DNA of 64,000 nt from Flavobacterium sp. SUN052 (GCF_028867935.1 NZ_JAPQNS010000008.1:186001-250000); one strand, 5' to 3'; counted from the stretch's first letter, positions 37,111-46,742 are shown. Made by a program: numbers and translations. Notes: generated by a model from the sequence alone, not told the origin.

Positions 37111-38169
37111 TCATCGTTTAGCGTTCATCGTGACGACTTGCCCTTCTTTCAACCCTTCGGTGCCACTAATAACAACTTGCTCATCGGCCCGAAGACCGCT
37201 TTTTACAAGTAATGTCGTCCCGTATACAGCACCCGGAACGATGGGGCGAAGCGATACTATTTTGCCTTGCAGGACATACACAGCGGGCGTTGCACTGGTT
37301 GTAACCAGGGCCGTGCGTGCTATGGCAAGCCCTTCGGTGCGGGCTGCATTGGGTAATGAAACACTGGCTGTCATACCGACGCGCAGGCTGGTTTGTTCCC
37401 GATTAGTTACCCGAATTTCGACCGGAAACGTACCGGTTTGCCCACCCTTCAGGCGCACTTGCTGAACAAGGCCAACAACGGGTTGGTCAGGATACATGTC
37501 AAACGTCACCGTAACTGGTTTGCCAGGCTTAAACTGCTGAACTTCAGCTTCCGGTACGTTCACAACGAGTTTTACCGCCGAGACGTCGGTGATGGTCAGC
37601 AGGGGAGTGCCGGGAGCGATAAACATGCCCGGTTCAATGAGTTTGGTCGTGACAACACCACTGATAGGAGCCTTCACAGCCGCGTCACGTCGTTGCTTAT
37701 CCAGTGTTTTTAGCTGCGTTTCCAACGTGCGTACCTGGAGCCGGGACGTTTCAAGATCGGCTGTCGGAACATTGTTTTCGCGGTGCAACGACTCGTAGCG
37801 AGCCAGATCGGTGCGGGCCTTCTGCAATTGAGCATTCGCCTGTTCTGTTGCAATATCGATCAGCTCGGTATCAACGGTTAGAATTGGCTGTCCCTGGCGA
37901 ACCGCACCATCAAGTTGAGCCGTAACGGTACGAATGGTGCCCTGCGTGGTTGCATTCATGGTAATCTCACGCCAACATTCTGTTTTGCCGACATACTGAG
38001 CGGCTTCGGCAAAAGACTGGAAACGTACGGGTGCCGTTTCCACAGCCACAGGCATTACTTTCTGAGTTTCCTGAAGGCGTTTCTGTTGTTTTTGTTTGTT
38101 GCTCATCAGCAGCATAACGGCCCCACTCAAGAGGCTGGCAATGAGCAGGAGGGTAATCAATTTTTTCAT
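37111..38169 (-). CDS. RND efflux periplasmic adaptor (membrane fusion protein)
   Basis: Protein of 352 residues. ATG 38169 is chosen because it begins a proper N-terminal membrane anchor, MKKLITLLLIASLLSGAVMLL; the frame is open to 38292 without adaptor features. It shows the HlyD/AcrA pattern: lipoyl-like half motif (GTIRTVTAQLDGAVRQGQPILTVD), a helical hairpin (about 105-160), the second lipoyl half (KAPISGVVTTKLIEPGMFIAPGTPLLTI), then beta-barrel and membrane-proximal domains (FKPGKPVTVTFDMYP, GTEGLKEGQVVTMN). It links the permease to the outer membrane factor encoded in the next gene. It should be cotranscribed with it. Confidence 0.9.
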   Translation of the reverse strand: MKKLITLLLIASLLSGAVMLLMSNKQKQQKRLQETQKVMPVAVETAPVRFQSFAEAAQYVGKTECWREITMNATTQGTIRTVTAQLDGAVRQGQPILTVDTELIDIATEQANAQLQKARTDLARYESLHRENNVPTADLETSRLQVRTLETQLKTLDKQRRDAAVKAPISGVVTTKLIEPGMFIAPGTPLLTITDVSAVKLVVNVPEAEVQQFKPGKPVTVTFDMYPDQPVVGLVQQVRLKGGQTGTFPVEIRVTNREQTSLRVGMTASVSLPNAARTEGLAIARTALVTTSATPAVYVLQGKIVSLRPIVPGAVYGTTLLVKSGLRADEQVVISGTEGLKEGQVVTMNAKR

Positions 38170-38612
38170 GACGATACATCGTTTATCGGTCTTCGTCGGC
38201 CTGGCAGGTCGGCGGGTGGCCAGTGTTACAAAGAATTTGCTCCGTAAAGCGATGTAAATGTTGGATGTCGAAGTCACGTCACACGGCTCCACTCAGATGA
38301 AACGGCATAAGTTTTCGATGAAACAGCTAATTGGCTTGTTCTGAGGAAACCGAATCGGAGCGTTTTTACCCCTTGCTCCAGCCTCATTTCTGCCTATGGA
38401 TTAACTGATCAGTTGGCTACTGGCTACGACAGCGACTATTCTGGTGAGTATGCATAATGGACTTTTTGTTTCCCAGAGTACCATTACCTTTGATCGGACC
38501 AACCTGTTGTACTTCTGGTATAATGACCTCCTCCCCAAAAACTGGCTCGTACGCACTAACCATTGCAAAGGACTGTTGTGCCAACGTGTCCTACAATTTA
38601 CTATTCTCAGGT
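38170..38612. other. 443-base spacer without a recognised gene
   Basis: Divergent spacer between the efflux operon and the exported-protein gene. I see no ORF with family features, no strong palindrome and no clear TAnnTTTG box. It should contain the promoters of both sides. Confidence 0.5.
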
Positions 38613-39320
38613 ATGAAACTCATATTGTTCGCTTGTTTCCTGTTAATTGGTGTACAGTCAATCGTTGTTGCTCAAAGCAACCAATACATCCGGGTAAAAG
38701 CGGGGGAGAATCCCACTAACTCCGTTGCTTTCAATGAACGCTATCAATACCCCGTCTTCACAATGGGTCAGCTTGTTTATACGTCCAACAAGTCGTCAGC
38801 AGCTCGGTTTAACTATAATCTTTTTTTGGGTGAGATGCATTTTATCAACGCTACCGGCGATACCCTGGCGCTGCAAAACGATCCCACCATTCAACTCGTG
38901 GTTATCGGCCCAGACTCGTTTTACTACGAATATCCCAAGACCTATTGGCAACTGGTGTCTTCGTATGGTTCGGCTCAATTGCTGATCAAACGAATAATGG
39001 TTTTGATTGACCGAGAAAAAGAAGGGGGCTATAAACAATCAACGGGGGCCTCCGCAATACGAACCACCACCACCTATTCTAGTCCTAACGGATCATTAGC
39101 CCGCTTAAACGCCCATAGCGACATGATATTTTCTAAAAAAGTGGAGTTCAAATTACGTGATACCAATGGCAAGTTTCATTTGGCCAACCAAGCCGGTTTT
39201 CTGAATATATTCGCTAAAAATAAACAGGTTGTTAAACAGTACTTAAAGGAAAACTCCATTAATTTCAATCAGGAAGCCGATCTAAAAAAAGGTCTTGCCT
39301 TTTGTGCTACTCTTCCTTAA
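38613..39320 (+). CDS. exported protein of unknown function
   Basis: Protein of 235 residues. ATG 38613 gives a clean signal peptide (MKLILFACFLLIGVQSIVVAQS); the frame is open to 38457 but the extra residues look non-coding. The mature part is beta-rich, with RFNYNLFLGEMHFINATGDTLALQND, a pattern seen in small exported proteins of Bacteroidota in which a stored value replaces a missing one; no function is known to me. A late helical stretch (NKQVVKQYLKENSINFN) closes it. No operon partner is obvious. Confidence 0.6.
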   Translation: MKLILFACFLLIGVQSIVVAQSNQYIRVKAGENPTNSVAFNERYQYPVFTMGQLVYTSNKSSAARFNYNLFLGEMHFINATGDTLALQNDPTIQLVVIGPDSFYYEYPKTYWQLVSSYGSAQLLIKRIMVLIDREKEGGYKQSTGASAIRTTTTYSSPNGSLARLNAHSDMIFSKKVEFKLRDTNGKFHLANQAGFLNIFAKNKQVVKQYLKENSINFNQEADLKKGLAFCATLP

Positions 39321-39390
39321 GAAAGCAGAACGACATAGACTGATCTCTATTGTCATCTGCATGGAGACCAATCGGTCAATAGCATGAACC

Positions 39391-40611
39391 TCATGTCATC
39401 GGGGCTTTAAAAAGGGACAACAGAAAAGCGAGCAGAATCAGTATCATCAATAACAAAACGAAAATCGCCCAACTGGTTCCGGGAAGCAGATAACCAAAAA
39501 AACTACCCAATACCCCAGAACCCGCATAATAAAACAGCCAGTACAGGGAGGTAGCAGCGCTTTTCCCGGCCGAGCCATAAATCGCCACCATCCGGCTAAC
39601 CATAGTATGCGCAGCAAAAAAAGCCAGGGTCAACAGGCCCAGACCGGCTAACGTCAGCGCTAGATTATCGAAGATCAGTAGGCCAACACCAGATAACAAC
39701 ACCAGGATGAATCCGCGTAAGACCTGGGGTAGTTCATAGCGCTCCGACAGCTTGCGAGCGATAATGGCACCGATAACACCAAAGGCATACATTAGAAAAA
39801 TACAGGCGATCCAGAAATGGCTCAATGAAAAAGGCGCTTGTTCTAACCGCAATGTGAGATAGTTATAAACGCTCACGAACGTGCCCATCAGTAGAGCGCC
39901 AATGCCATAGAGCCGTAACATCCAGGGATCACGCACAAAATCAGTCATCTGCCTGAATTTAGAGGCTAACGGTGTGGGCCTGGGCTCAAAAAAATGGCTT
40001 TCAGGGAAGAACTTCCAGAATATGAGGCCAAGCAATAGGCTTTCCACGCCAATCAGCAGCACGGCAACTTGCCAGCCAAGCAAGCCGGCAAAAATCGTGG
40101 TCAGCATGCGGCCGCTCATCCCTCCAATGGTATTACCGTTGAGATACATACTAATAGCGAGGCCGACAACTGAAAGCTCGACTTCTTCGGTCAGATAGGC
40201 AAGTGCTACCGAGGAAACACCAGCCAGTACAAATCCCTTGAGCACACCAATGCCGATCAGGAGCGGGAGGCTGTGAATGGTAAACGAAACCAGGGTGAGG
40301 ATCGCTGATGTGATCAATGCAAAAGACATTAGTTTCCGGCGTGAAAATTCGTCGGCTTTGAGGCCGAAAAAGAACAGCCCCAGGGCCATGCCAATGGTCG
40401 CCGACGATACAAGAAGCGAGCTGTTGCCAACACTGGTTGCAAAGTAGTGGGCTACGGTTGCCAGTAAAGGCTGAAAAAGGTAGAGTTGCCCAAAAACGGA
40501 TAGTCCCGACAGGAAGATGCAAATTTTGATCTTTTGAAAGCGCGGGCTGTGCCTGGTTGCCTTTTCGGGCATCCACAGAATTCCTGGCTCGTTTGTGTTT
40601 ACATCGGTCAT
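39391..40611 (-). CDS. MFS transporter (YnfM/AraJ-like)
   Basis: Membrane protein of about 406 residues with twelve expected helices. It shows the MFS loop between helices 2 and 3 (FGLKADEFSRRKLMSF) and features of the small-molecule efflux group (VGNSSLLVSSATIGMALGLFFFG). It is divergent from a LysR-type regulator gene with 149 bases between likely starts, the usual arrangement of a regulator and the exporter it controls. The start is uncertain: ATG 40611 (MTDVNTNEPG) is used here, and an earlier start at 40656 is in frame. The substrate is unknown. Confidence 0.82.
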   Translation of the reverse strand: MTDVNTNEPGILWMPEKATRHSPRFQKIKICIFLSGLSVFGQLYLFQPLLATVAHYFATSVGNSSLLVSSATIGMALGLFFFGLKADEFSRRKLMSFALITSAILTLVSFTIHSLPLLIGIGVLKGFVLAGVSSVALAYLTEEVELSVVGLAISMYLNGNTIGGMSGRMLTTIFAGLLGWQVAVLLIGVESLLLGLIFWKFFPESHFFEPRPTPLASKFRQMTDFVRDPWMLRLYGIGALLMGTFVSVYNYLTLRLEQAPFSLSHFWIACIFLMYAFGVIGAIIARKLSERYELPQVLRGFILVLLSGVGLLIFDNLALTLAGLGLLTLAFFAAHTMVSRMVAIYGSAGKSAATSLYWLFYYAGSGVLGSFFGYLLPGTSWAIFVLLLMILILLAFLLSLFKAPMT

Positions 40612-40760
40612 TAACGTGTCTATTGTATTAGCCGTCGATTGTATGGATATAACCAATAGCTGATGATCTCTGCGTGATTCATAGCGTAAAAGTGGGGGAA
40701 AGCCATAAATTTGAAAAACGGTATTTTTCGATAGGAATCATCGATAAAACCGATTTAGAC

Positions 40761-41645
40761 ATGGAACTCCGCCAACTCCGATATTTTCTGAAGGCAAAAG
40801 AGCTGTTGAACTTCACAGAGGCAGCCAATGCTTTATCGATCAGTCAAAGTACGCTTTCTCAGCAGATCAAGCAGTTGGAGGATGAGCTTGATGTACCCCT
40901 ATTTAACAGAATAGGCAAGCGGATATCGTTAACCGAAGCCGGTCACCTATTCGCTGACTATGCCCAGCAGAGCGTCAATCGGGCAGCCGATGGGTTCCTT
41001 TTACTCAAAGACCTGAACGAACTAAAGACCGGAACGATCCGTATCGGCGTCAGTTTTGCGTTGCGCAATGTACTGACAAAAACACTCGTTCAATTTTCCA
41101 GGCAGTATCCGAAAGTAAAGGTCTGTGTTGTGTTTGGTACCTCCGATGAACTAATCGAAAAATTGAACGCAATAGAACTGGATCTGGTGCTAACCTTTAA
41201 AGAGGAAAGAGATGATCCAAGCCACAAATACGAGCGGCTTTTCAGTTCTCCAATGACATTGGTCGTCCCAAAAACGTCTGAACTGGCCAATCGGAAGAGC
41301 ATAACACTGCACGAAATTATAGGGTTGCCGCTGGCCATGCCAGCTAGTGGGTACAACACCATTCAACATATCAGGGAGGCTTTTAAACGGGAAGGTTTAA
41401 CACCCAACGTGACCATAGAAATCAATGATATACCCACTTTGCTTTCTATTGTAAAAACGGGACACTGGTATACGATATTAACCCAAGTAAGCGTGGATGA
41501 CAGCGATCTGGTCACGATACCCATTGAGGGCGACGATATGGTGAGAAACGCCATGGCAATCTCATTGACTGACGCCTACCCCAAAAAGGCCATGCTTTCA
41601 TTTTTTCAGCTACTTAAGAGCGACCATCAACTGATTGACCGCTAA
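40761..41645 (+). CDS. LysR-family transcriptional regulator
   Basis: Regulator of 294 residues. ATG 40761 begins MELRQLRYFLKAKELLNFTEAANALSISQSTLSQ, the standard winged-helix start of the family; upstream in-frame residues (from 40674) are not conserved in type. The C-terminal part (from about residue 90, GTIRIGVSFALRNVLTKTLVQF) is the periplasmic-binding-protein-like effector domain. It most likely controls the divergent MFS transporter. The start matches the family exactly, so I have little doubt on boundaries. Confidence 0.9.
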   Translation: MELRQLRYFLKAKELLNFTEAANALSISQSTLSQQIKQLEDELDVPLFNRIGKRISLTEAGHLFADYAQQSVNRAADGFLLLKDLNELKTGTIRIGVSFALRNVLTKTLVQFSRQYPKVKVCVVFGTSDELIEKLNAIELDLVLTFKEERDDPSHKYERLFSSPMTLVVPKTSELANRKSITLHEIIGLPLAMPASGYNTIQHIREAFKREGLTPNVTIEINDIPTLLSIVKTGHWYTILTQVSVDDSDLVTIPIEGDDMVRNAMAISLTDAYPKKAMLSFFQLLKSDHQLIDR

Positions 41646-41749
41646 AGACTTGGCACCCCATCTGTAACAGGAGCATCAGCATGTCGGATGATGAGTTGGT
41701 ATTAGCTTCCTGCATATATTCCCTGATTGGACTTGCTTTCGACGATTCC

Positions 41750-42673
41750 TCAAAACCGCTCATACCAACCAAATTGTTGCTGAATAATCATCTCCTTGTT
41801 TGCTCCCAGATAATCCAGATAGGCTTTGGCAACGGGTGAGAACTGTTTGTCTTTGTGCCAAATAAGCATCCAGTTGGTTTTAAGCGGCAAGTTATTGATC
41901 GGGATAATTTTCAAGTCTTTGCTTAATAGTTCGTTCTTTATCCCGATCAAGGGCATAATGGAATAACCTAAACCAGCTAATAAGGCCTGTTTCACGGCTT
42001 CATTCGAGGTAAGCTCCAGCCGCTTTCGCACCACTAGCTGATGATCTGAAATATATTTTTCCATTAGCGATCGAGTGCCCGAGCCAGCCTCCCGGTAAAT
42101 AAGAGGCAGCTTCTCCAGTAATTTGGGATCGTTTTTTAGCGGGGTTACTGTACTCAGGCTGCTACCCACTAGGTACAGTTTGTTGGGCATCAGCTCCAGA
42201 TGATGAACGTTCAATTGTGGCGGTAAAATGGACACCAATGCAAAATCAACTTCATTGTTAGCCAGGCTATCAACCACCTTTTGCCGGTTTGTCACATCCA
42301 TAGAGAGTTCAATGCCCTCATGTTGACGCATGAATTCTGACAAAAAATAGGGCATTACATATTTTCCGGTTGATACTACTGAGAGGTTTAGCTTGCCATA
42401 CAGTAAGCCTTTGTAGGCCAGCGTTCTGTCATTAATTGAATGAGCTTCATTAAGAATTTTTTCGGCAGCCTGAGCAATTTCCCAACCAAAAGAAGTCAGG
42501 TAAATACGGCGACTGATCACCTCCGTCAGCGGAATATCAAACTGATCCTGAAAGTTTTTTAACTGGATAGATACCGCTGGCTGGCTCAGATGCAATTCCT
42601 CGGCTGCTCTGGTGATACTTAGTGTCTGCGAAATTTTATAAAAGACATGTAATTGATGTAGGGTGTAGTTCAT
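41750..42673 (-). CDS. LysR-family transcriptional regulator (CysB/CbbR-like)
   Basis: Regulator of 307 residues: DNA-binding half MNYTLHQLHVFYKISQTLSITRAAEELHLSQPAVSIQLKNF, then an effector-binding half with LNLSVVSTGKYVMPYFLSEFMRQ and IYREAGSGTRSLMEKY. It is divergent from the isocitrate dehydrogenase-like gene, with an AT-rich 93-base gap holding a palindrome. Control of that gene in response to a carbon or nitrogen signal is the simplest reading. Confidence 0.9.
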   Translation of the reverse strand: MNYTLHQLHVFYKISQTLSITRAAEELHLSQPAVSIQLKNFQDQFDIPLTEVISRRIYLTSFGWEIAQAAEKILNEAHSINDRTLAYKGLLYGKLNLSVVSTGKYVMPYFLSEFMRQHEGIELSMDVTNRQKVVDSLANNEVDFALVSILPPQLNVHHLELMPNKLYLVGSSLSTVTPLKNDPKLLEKLPLIYREAGSGTRSLMEKYISDHQLVVRKRLELTSNEAVKQALLAGLGYSIMPLIGIKNELLSKDLKIIPINNLPLKTNWMLIWHKDKQFSPVAKAYLDYLGANKEMIIQQQFGWYERF

Positions 42674-42701
42674 AAATATTGTTTATGCTTATCATCAAAT
42701 A

Positions 42702-42719
42702 TATAAATTTTTATTTATA
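42702..42719. promoter_or_regulatory. AT-rich palindrome between LysR and ICDH genes
   Basis: TATAAAT and ATTTATA (42702-42708 and 42713-42719) form a perfect seven-base inverted repeat around TTTT, in the middle of the divergent intergenic space. Its position and symmetry fit a LysR-type operator. Confidence 0.5.
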
Positions 42720-42766
42720 ATCATCGACCTAGACCTTTGCTGCACATTAATACTCAAGCAAAATCA

Positions 42767-44203
42767 ATGACACGCATTACCGTAGCGAAGGGCGATGGGA
42801 TCGGCCCAGAGATTATGAATGCCACGCTAGCTATCCTAAAAGCAGCTGGAGCCCAACTCGCCGTAGATGAAATTGAAGTGGGGGAACAGGTTTACCTGGC
42901 AGGTAACATGTCTGGTATTTCGAATGAGTCATGGGATGTTATTCGGCGTAACAAGGTCTTTCTCAAAGCGCCCATTACAACCCCTCAGGGGGGAGGCTAC
43001 AAAAGCCTCAACGTTACAATTCGTAAAATGCTGGGCCTTTATGCCAATGTTCGGCCCTGCATGAGTCTCGACCCGTTCGTGAAAACCAAACATCCGGGTA
43101 TGGATTTGGTCATTATCCGCGAAAACGAAGAAGATTTGTATGCAGGCATTGAGCACCAGCAAACAGACGAGGTAGTGCAGTGTCTCAAACTCATTAGCCG
43201 TCCAGGTTGCGAAAAAATTGTGCATTATGCTTTTGCCTACGCCCGCCAGTATGGCCGACAAAAAATCTCCTGCTTCACTAAAGATAATATCATGAAACAG
43301 ACCGATGGTCTGTTCCACCGGGTGTTCGATGAAATCGCACCGGCTTACCCTACAATTACACCTGAACATTGGATTGTAGACATTGGAGCCGCTAAACTGG
43401 CTGATACGCCCGAAGGCTTCGATGTGATTGTAATGCCCAACTTATATGGCGATATTCTTTCGGATGTATCAGCTCAGATTGCAGGATCGGTAGGCTTGGC
43501 TGGATCAGCCAACATAGGCGAGGAATGTGCCATGTTTGAAGCCATTCATGGGTCGGCCCCCCGGCGCGCTGGTCAGAATATAGCGAATCCATCGGGTCTG
43601 CTACAGGGCGCGGTCATGATGCTCAATCACCTTGGTCAGGCAAAAATAGCCGAACGTATACAGAATGCGTGGCTCAAAACCATTGAAGAGGGTGTGCACA
43701 CCTACGATATTTTCAAAGAGGGAATTAGCCAGCAGAAAGTAGGCACAAGTGAGTTTGCTCAGGCGGTAATTGACCGGCTTGGGCAAAAACCGACGGTTCT
43801 TAAAGCCGTTTCGTACGCCAACAACCCGACGCTTCAGTTGCCAGCCTATAGCCGCAAGCCAACCGCTCAGAAAGACCTTTTGGGAGTCGATGTATTTGTT
43901 CACTGGCCGGGCAGCGACCCCAATGAACTAGCCGCTTTAGCAAGTCAGATCGCAACACCCAACTTACCACTGAGTCTGATCACGAATCGGGGTATAAAAG
44001 TGTGGCCCGATGGCTTTCGGGAAACGTTCTGCACTGACCATTGGCGGTGCCGTTTTCTGCCAAAGCATGGGCAGGCCATTGATAAGCATGACATTATCAG
44101 CGTGTTATTAAAAGCAAACGCCAACGGTTTAGATACCATCAAAACCGAAAATCTGTACGCCTTTAACGGCAAACCCGCTTTTTCAATGGGGCAGGGTCAG
44201 TAG
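42767..44203 (+). CDS. icd: isocitrate dehydrogenase, Thermus-like long form
   Basis: Beta-decarboxylating dehydrogenase of 478 residues that oxidises isocitrate to 2-oxoglutarate, most likely with NADP. ATG 42767 starts MTRITVAKGDGIGPEIM; a TTG 30 bases earlier is in frame but less likely. Substrate-loop features are GGYKSLNVTIRKMLGLYANVRP and RENEEDLYAGIEH, and the metal-site segment is VIVMPNLYGDILSD. The length exceeds bacterial isopropylmalate dehydrogenases (about 350) because of a C-terminal extension of about 130 residues (VDVFVHWPGSDPNELAALA onward), as in the Thermus-type enzymes. A role in the citric acid cycle is expected. The divergent LysR gene probably regulates it. Confidence 0.85.
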   Translation: MTRITVAKGDGIGPEIMNATLAILKAAGAQLAVDEIEVGEQVYLAGNMSGISNESWDVIRRNKVFLKAPITTPQGGGYKSLNVTIRKMLGLYANVRPCMSLDPFVKTKHPGMDLVIIRENEEDLYAGIEHQQTDEVVQCLKLISRPGCEKIVHYAFAYARQYGRQKISCFTKDNIMKQTDGLFHRVFDEIAPAYPTITPEHWIVDIGAAKLADTPEGFDVIVMPNLYGDILSDVSAQIAGSVGLAGSANIGEECAMFEAIHGSAPRRAGQNIANPSGLLQGAVMMLNHLGQAKIAERIQNAWLKTIEEGVHTYDIFKEGISQQKVGTSEFAQAVIDRLGQKPTVLKAVSYANNPTLQLPAYSRKPTAQKDLLGVDVFVHWPGSDPNELAALASQIATPNLPLSLITNRGIKVWPDGFRETFCTDHWRCRFLPKHGQAIDKHDIISVLLKANANGLDTIKTENLYAFNGKPAFSMGQGQ

Positions 44204-44277
44204 TTCTTTGTCGACATCAGCAGAAAATACCCATGAGCCTATTCAATCGAAACTCATTTATCTTCCCAAATACTCTT

Positions 44278-44541
44278 ATGAAATTACAACTGCTTGATGG
44301 GCATTTTAGCCCTCAGGATGCGTTAGAGATGCTGGCCAAAATGACGCAGGTTAAAGTAAGCTACCATGAACAGCAGATCAATGTTTCTCATCAGGAAGAG
44401 GATATTAAATATCGGGAGAAACGCATCAAAGAACTACAGCGAAATCTACAGGAAGTGCGGGAGTTTATCGCAAGAAGTGATTCTGGCGCGGTGAGTCTCC
44501 AGGCTGAGATTACCCTTTCTTTACTGGAAACAAAATCCTAA
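44278..44541 (+). CDS. small coiled-coil protein of unknown function
   Basis: Protein of 87 residues, from ATG 44278 (MKLQLLDGHFSPQDALEML). An alternative ATG at 44233 would add 15 residues. After the first 25 residues it is highly charged and probably one long helix (HQEEDIKYREKRIKELQRNLQEVREFI). Short proteins of this shape (aspartate/glycine start, helix with the HE pair) are common in Bacteroidota with no assigned role. It follows the isocitrate dehydrogenase gene on the same strand. Confidence 0.6.
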   Translation: MKLQLLDGHFSPQDALEMLAKMTQVKVSYHEQQINVSHQEEDIKYREKRIKELQRNLQEVREFIARSDSGAVSLQAEITLSLLETKS

Positions 44542-44681
44542 ACATCATTGACTGGTATCGTCAGAGATACTCGGCTTGCCCCTGCTGGTAACCACATTCC
44601 TTTTCAACTACAACATTGCGACTTTTGGCTACATCCGTTTTTGTGGCACGGCAGAACTTTGCATCAACAAAAACGCAAGCC

Positions 44682-45470
44682 ATGAACTTAACAAGTAACA
44701 CAATTCTGATTACAGGCGGCACGGGAGGGTTCGGAGTTGAATTTGCCTCAAAACTAATGGCGCTGGGCAACACCGTAATTATCACCGGACGAAACGCGCA
44801 AAAGCTAAAGGAAGTAAAACAAAAACTTCCTGGCGTACATACCATACAGAGTGATGTGAGTATAGTGGATGACGTTATTACGCTGCATGAACGGGTGACC
44901 AGAGAATTTCCAGACCTCAATATCATCATTAACAATGCGGGCGAAATGCGAAAAATCAGCTTACATCATCCACATTCCCTTACGGACATCACCCGAGAAA
45001 TTGACATTAATCTAACGGGGCCTATCCGGATGGTGCAGCAGTTCTTGCCGCATCTCAAAACAAAAAAAACGGCTGCTATCCTCAATGTTACGTCGGGCAT
45101 TGCGCTTATGCCTTTTCCAATATCCCCCATTTACAGTGCAAGCAAGTCGGGGCTACGGGCTTATACACAATCGTTGCGGGTACAACTAAAAAATACGAAT
45201 ATCAACGTCATTGAGCTTGTAGCTCCCGGCTCATCCACCGCCCTAAACGACAAATTCCGAAACGAAGACGGCTTTAGTGAGAGTGCCTTAATGGCTCCCG
45301 AAAAAATAGTTGATGCAGCCATCAAAGGAATGCAGCACAATAAGGAGGAGATATATCCCGGTCTTGCCAAATTAATGCGGGTTCTGAGCCGGGTGGCCCC
45401 CAACTTCATCATTTCGCAATCGGCTAAAATGGGAGCGTCATTTATGTATAGCAAGCAGGAACACGAATAA
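44682..45470 (+). CDS. SDR-family oxidoreductase (DltE-like)
   Basis: Short-chain dehydrogenase of 262 residues. ATG 44682 begins MNLTSNTILITGGTGGFG with the NAD(P)-binding glycine motif; the frame is open to 44616. Other motifs are NNAG(E), the catalytic Ser in NVTSGIALM and the YSASK catalytic pair. The sequence resembles DltE-type SDRs. It is followed after one base by the DoxX-like gene and then an AraC regulator gene, a compact operon. Redox chemistry on a small carbonyl compound is expected; substrate unknown. Confidence 0.88.
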   Translation: MNLTSNTILITGGTGGFGVEFASKLMALGNTVIITGRNAQKLKEVKQKLPGVHTIQSDVSIVDDVITLHERVTREFPDLNIIINNAGEMRKISLHHPHSLTDITREIDINLTGPIRMVQQFLPHLKTKKTAAILNVTSGIALMPFPISPIYSASKSGLRAYTQSLRVQLKNTNINVIELVAPGSSTALNDKFRNEDGFSESALMAPEKIVDAAIKGMQHNKEEIYPGLAKLMRVLSRVAPNFIISQSAKMGASFMYSKQEHE

Positions 45471-45471
45471 A

Positions 45472-45816
45472 ATGAAAATCATTAGTATCCTGCTCCTGTT
45501 CATTTCATCGTTCCTAAGCCTCAAGCATGGTTGGGATGCTTTTCAACCTGCTACTGCCGAACAAACAAAAATGATGGCAGATATAGGCATCACGGAGACC
45601 GTGAAACCTTTCTTTGGTGTGTTTTCAATCATCATCGGGTTAATGATTTTGTTTCCTCAGACATTTTTTATCGGCAACCTACTTAATGCAATCACCATTC
45701 TACTGATCATGGCTTTATCATTAAGAGCAGGAACTACCAGTACGGCCCTACTAGAAATTCCTTTTCTTGCCTTGCCGTTAGTCTTGATTTGGTTAAAGTA
45801 TCCCTTCAGGAATTAA
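45472..45816 (+). CDS. DoxX-like small membrane protein
   Basis: Membrane protein of 114 residues with four hydrophobic segments (first MKIISILLLFISSFLSL, last FLALPLVLIWLKY) and the middle GVFSIIIGLMILFP seen in the DoxX/DUF4870-like small quinone-associated proteins. It lies between the SDR and AraC genes with gaps of 1 and 10 bases. Such SDR-DoxX-AraC sets recur in Bacteroidota. Function is otherwise unknown. Confidence 0.65.
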   Translation: MKIISILLLFISSFLSLKHGWDAFQPATAEQTKMMADIGITETVKPFFGVFSIIIGLMILFPQTFFIGNLLNAITILLIMALSLRAGTTSTALLEIPFLALPLVLIWLKYPFRN

Positions 45817-45826
45817 CCCTATAGCC

Positions 45827-46735
45827 ATGGATAACAAAAAACCATTCAGAATTAAATCAATAGCAGAAATCCATCGGTTGATGAATCTGCCGAAGCCACA
45901 GCATCCGCTCATCGGAATTATTGACCTGAAATGGCTTAAAAATGACCCCAACATTAATTCCGTTATCTCTGATTTTTATGTTGTGTCCCTAAAAAGGGGC
46001 TGCGACAAGTTGTTCTATGGTCAGCAGAAATACGATTTCGATGAAGGGTTGATGGCGTTTATCTCGCCAGGGCAGATTTTGCGTGGAGAAGAGGCCGGTG
46101 TACCGCACAACCTAGACGGTTGGATGCTGTTCATCCATCCCGATTTTCTGTGGAATACGTCGCTGGCTAAAAAAATCAAGCAATACGAATACTTTGGTTA
46201 CTCGACAAACGAAGCTTTGTTCCTTTCCGACAAGGAGGAAACAATCATCAATGGCATTCTTGATAACATCAGGCAGGAATACAATGCCAACCTGGATAAA
46301 TTTAGTCAGGATGTGATTATAGCCCAGTTGGAGGTGTTATTTACGTACGCTCAGCGGTTTTATGAACGCCAATTCATTACCCGGAAAATCACCAACAGCA
46401 AAATACTGGAGCGATTAGAAGCTGAAATAAGCAGTTACTTCGATAATGAGGATGTACTGGCAAAAGGACTGCCTACTGTTCAATACGTTGCGGATAAACT
46501 CCATATCACCACCAAATATTTAAGCAGTTTATTGAAACAGCTCACGGGGCAAACTACGCAACAACTTATTCACGAAAAATTGATTGATAAAGCCAAAGAA
46601 AGATTGTCGACAACTGAACTGTCTGTTGGCGAAATTGCCTATGAACTAGGCTTTGAGCACTCGCAGTCATTTAGCAAACTTTTCAAATTGAAGACAAACC
46701 TGTCGCCCTTAGCATTCAGACGGTCGTTCAATTAA
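45827..46735 (+). CDS. AraC-family transcriptional regulator
   Basis: Regulator of 302 residues. The N-terminal part is a cupin-like sensor (KLFYGQQKYDFDEGLMAFISPGQIL). The C-terminal hundred residues carry two helix-turn-helix units: VQYVADKLHITTKYLSSLLKQLTGQ and ELSVGEIAYELGFEHSQSFSKLFKLKTNLSPLAFR. It is the last gene of the SDR-DoxX-AraC operon and probably controls it. Confidence 0.9.
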   Translation: MDNKKPFRIKSIAEIHRLMNLPKPQHPLIGIIDLKWLKNDPNINSVISDFYVVSLKRGCDKLFYGQQKYDFDEGLMAFISPGQILRGEEAGVPHNLDGWMLFIHPDFLWNTSLAKKIKQYEYFGYSTNEALFLSDKEETIINGILDNIRQEYNANLDKFSQDVIIAQLEVLFTYAQRFYERQFITRKITNSKILERLEAEISSYFDNEDVLAKGLPTVQYVADKLHITTKYLSSLLKQLTGQTTQQLIHEKLIDKAKERLSTTELSVGEIAYELGFEHSQSFSKLFKLKTNLSPLAFRRSFN

Positions 46736-46742
46736 CCAGCTT

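Noticed and set aside
36396..37121. 241-codon open frame on the plus strand
   Set aside because: Opposite the start of the RND permease; serine/threonine/arginine-rich without any motif.
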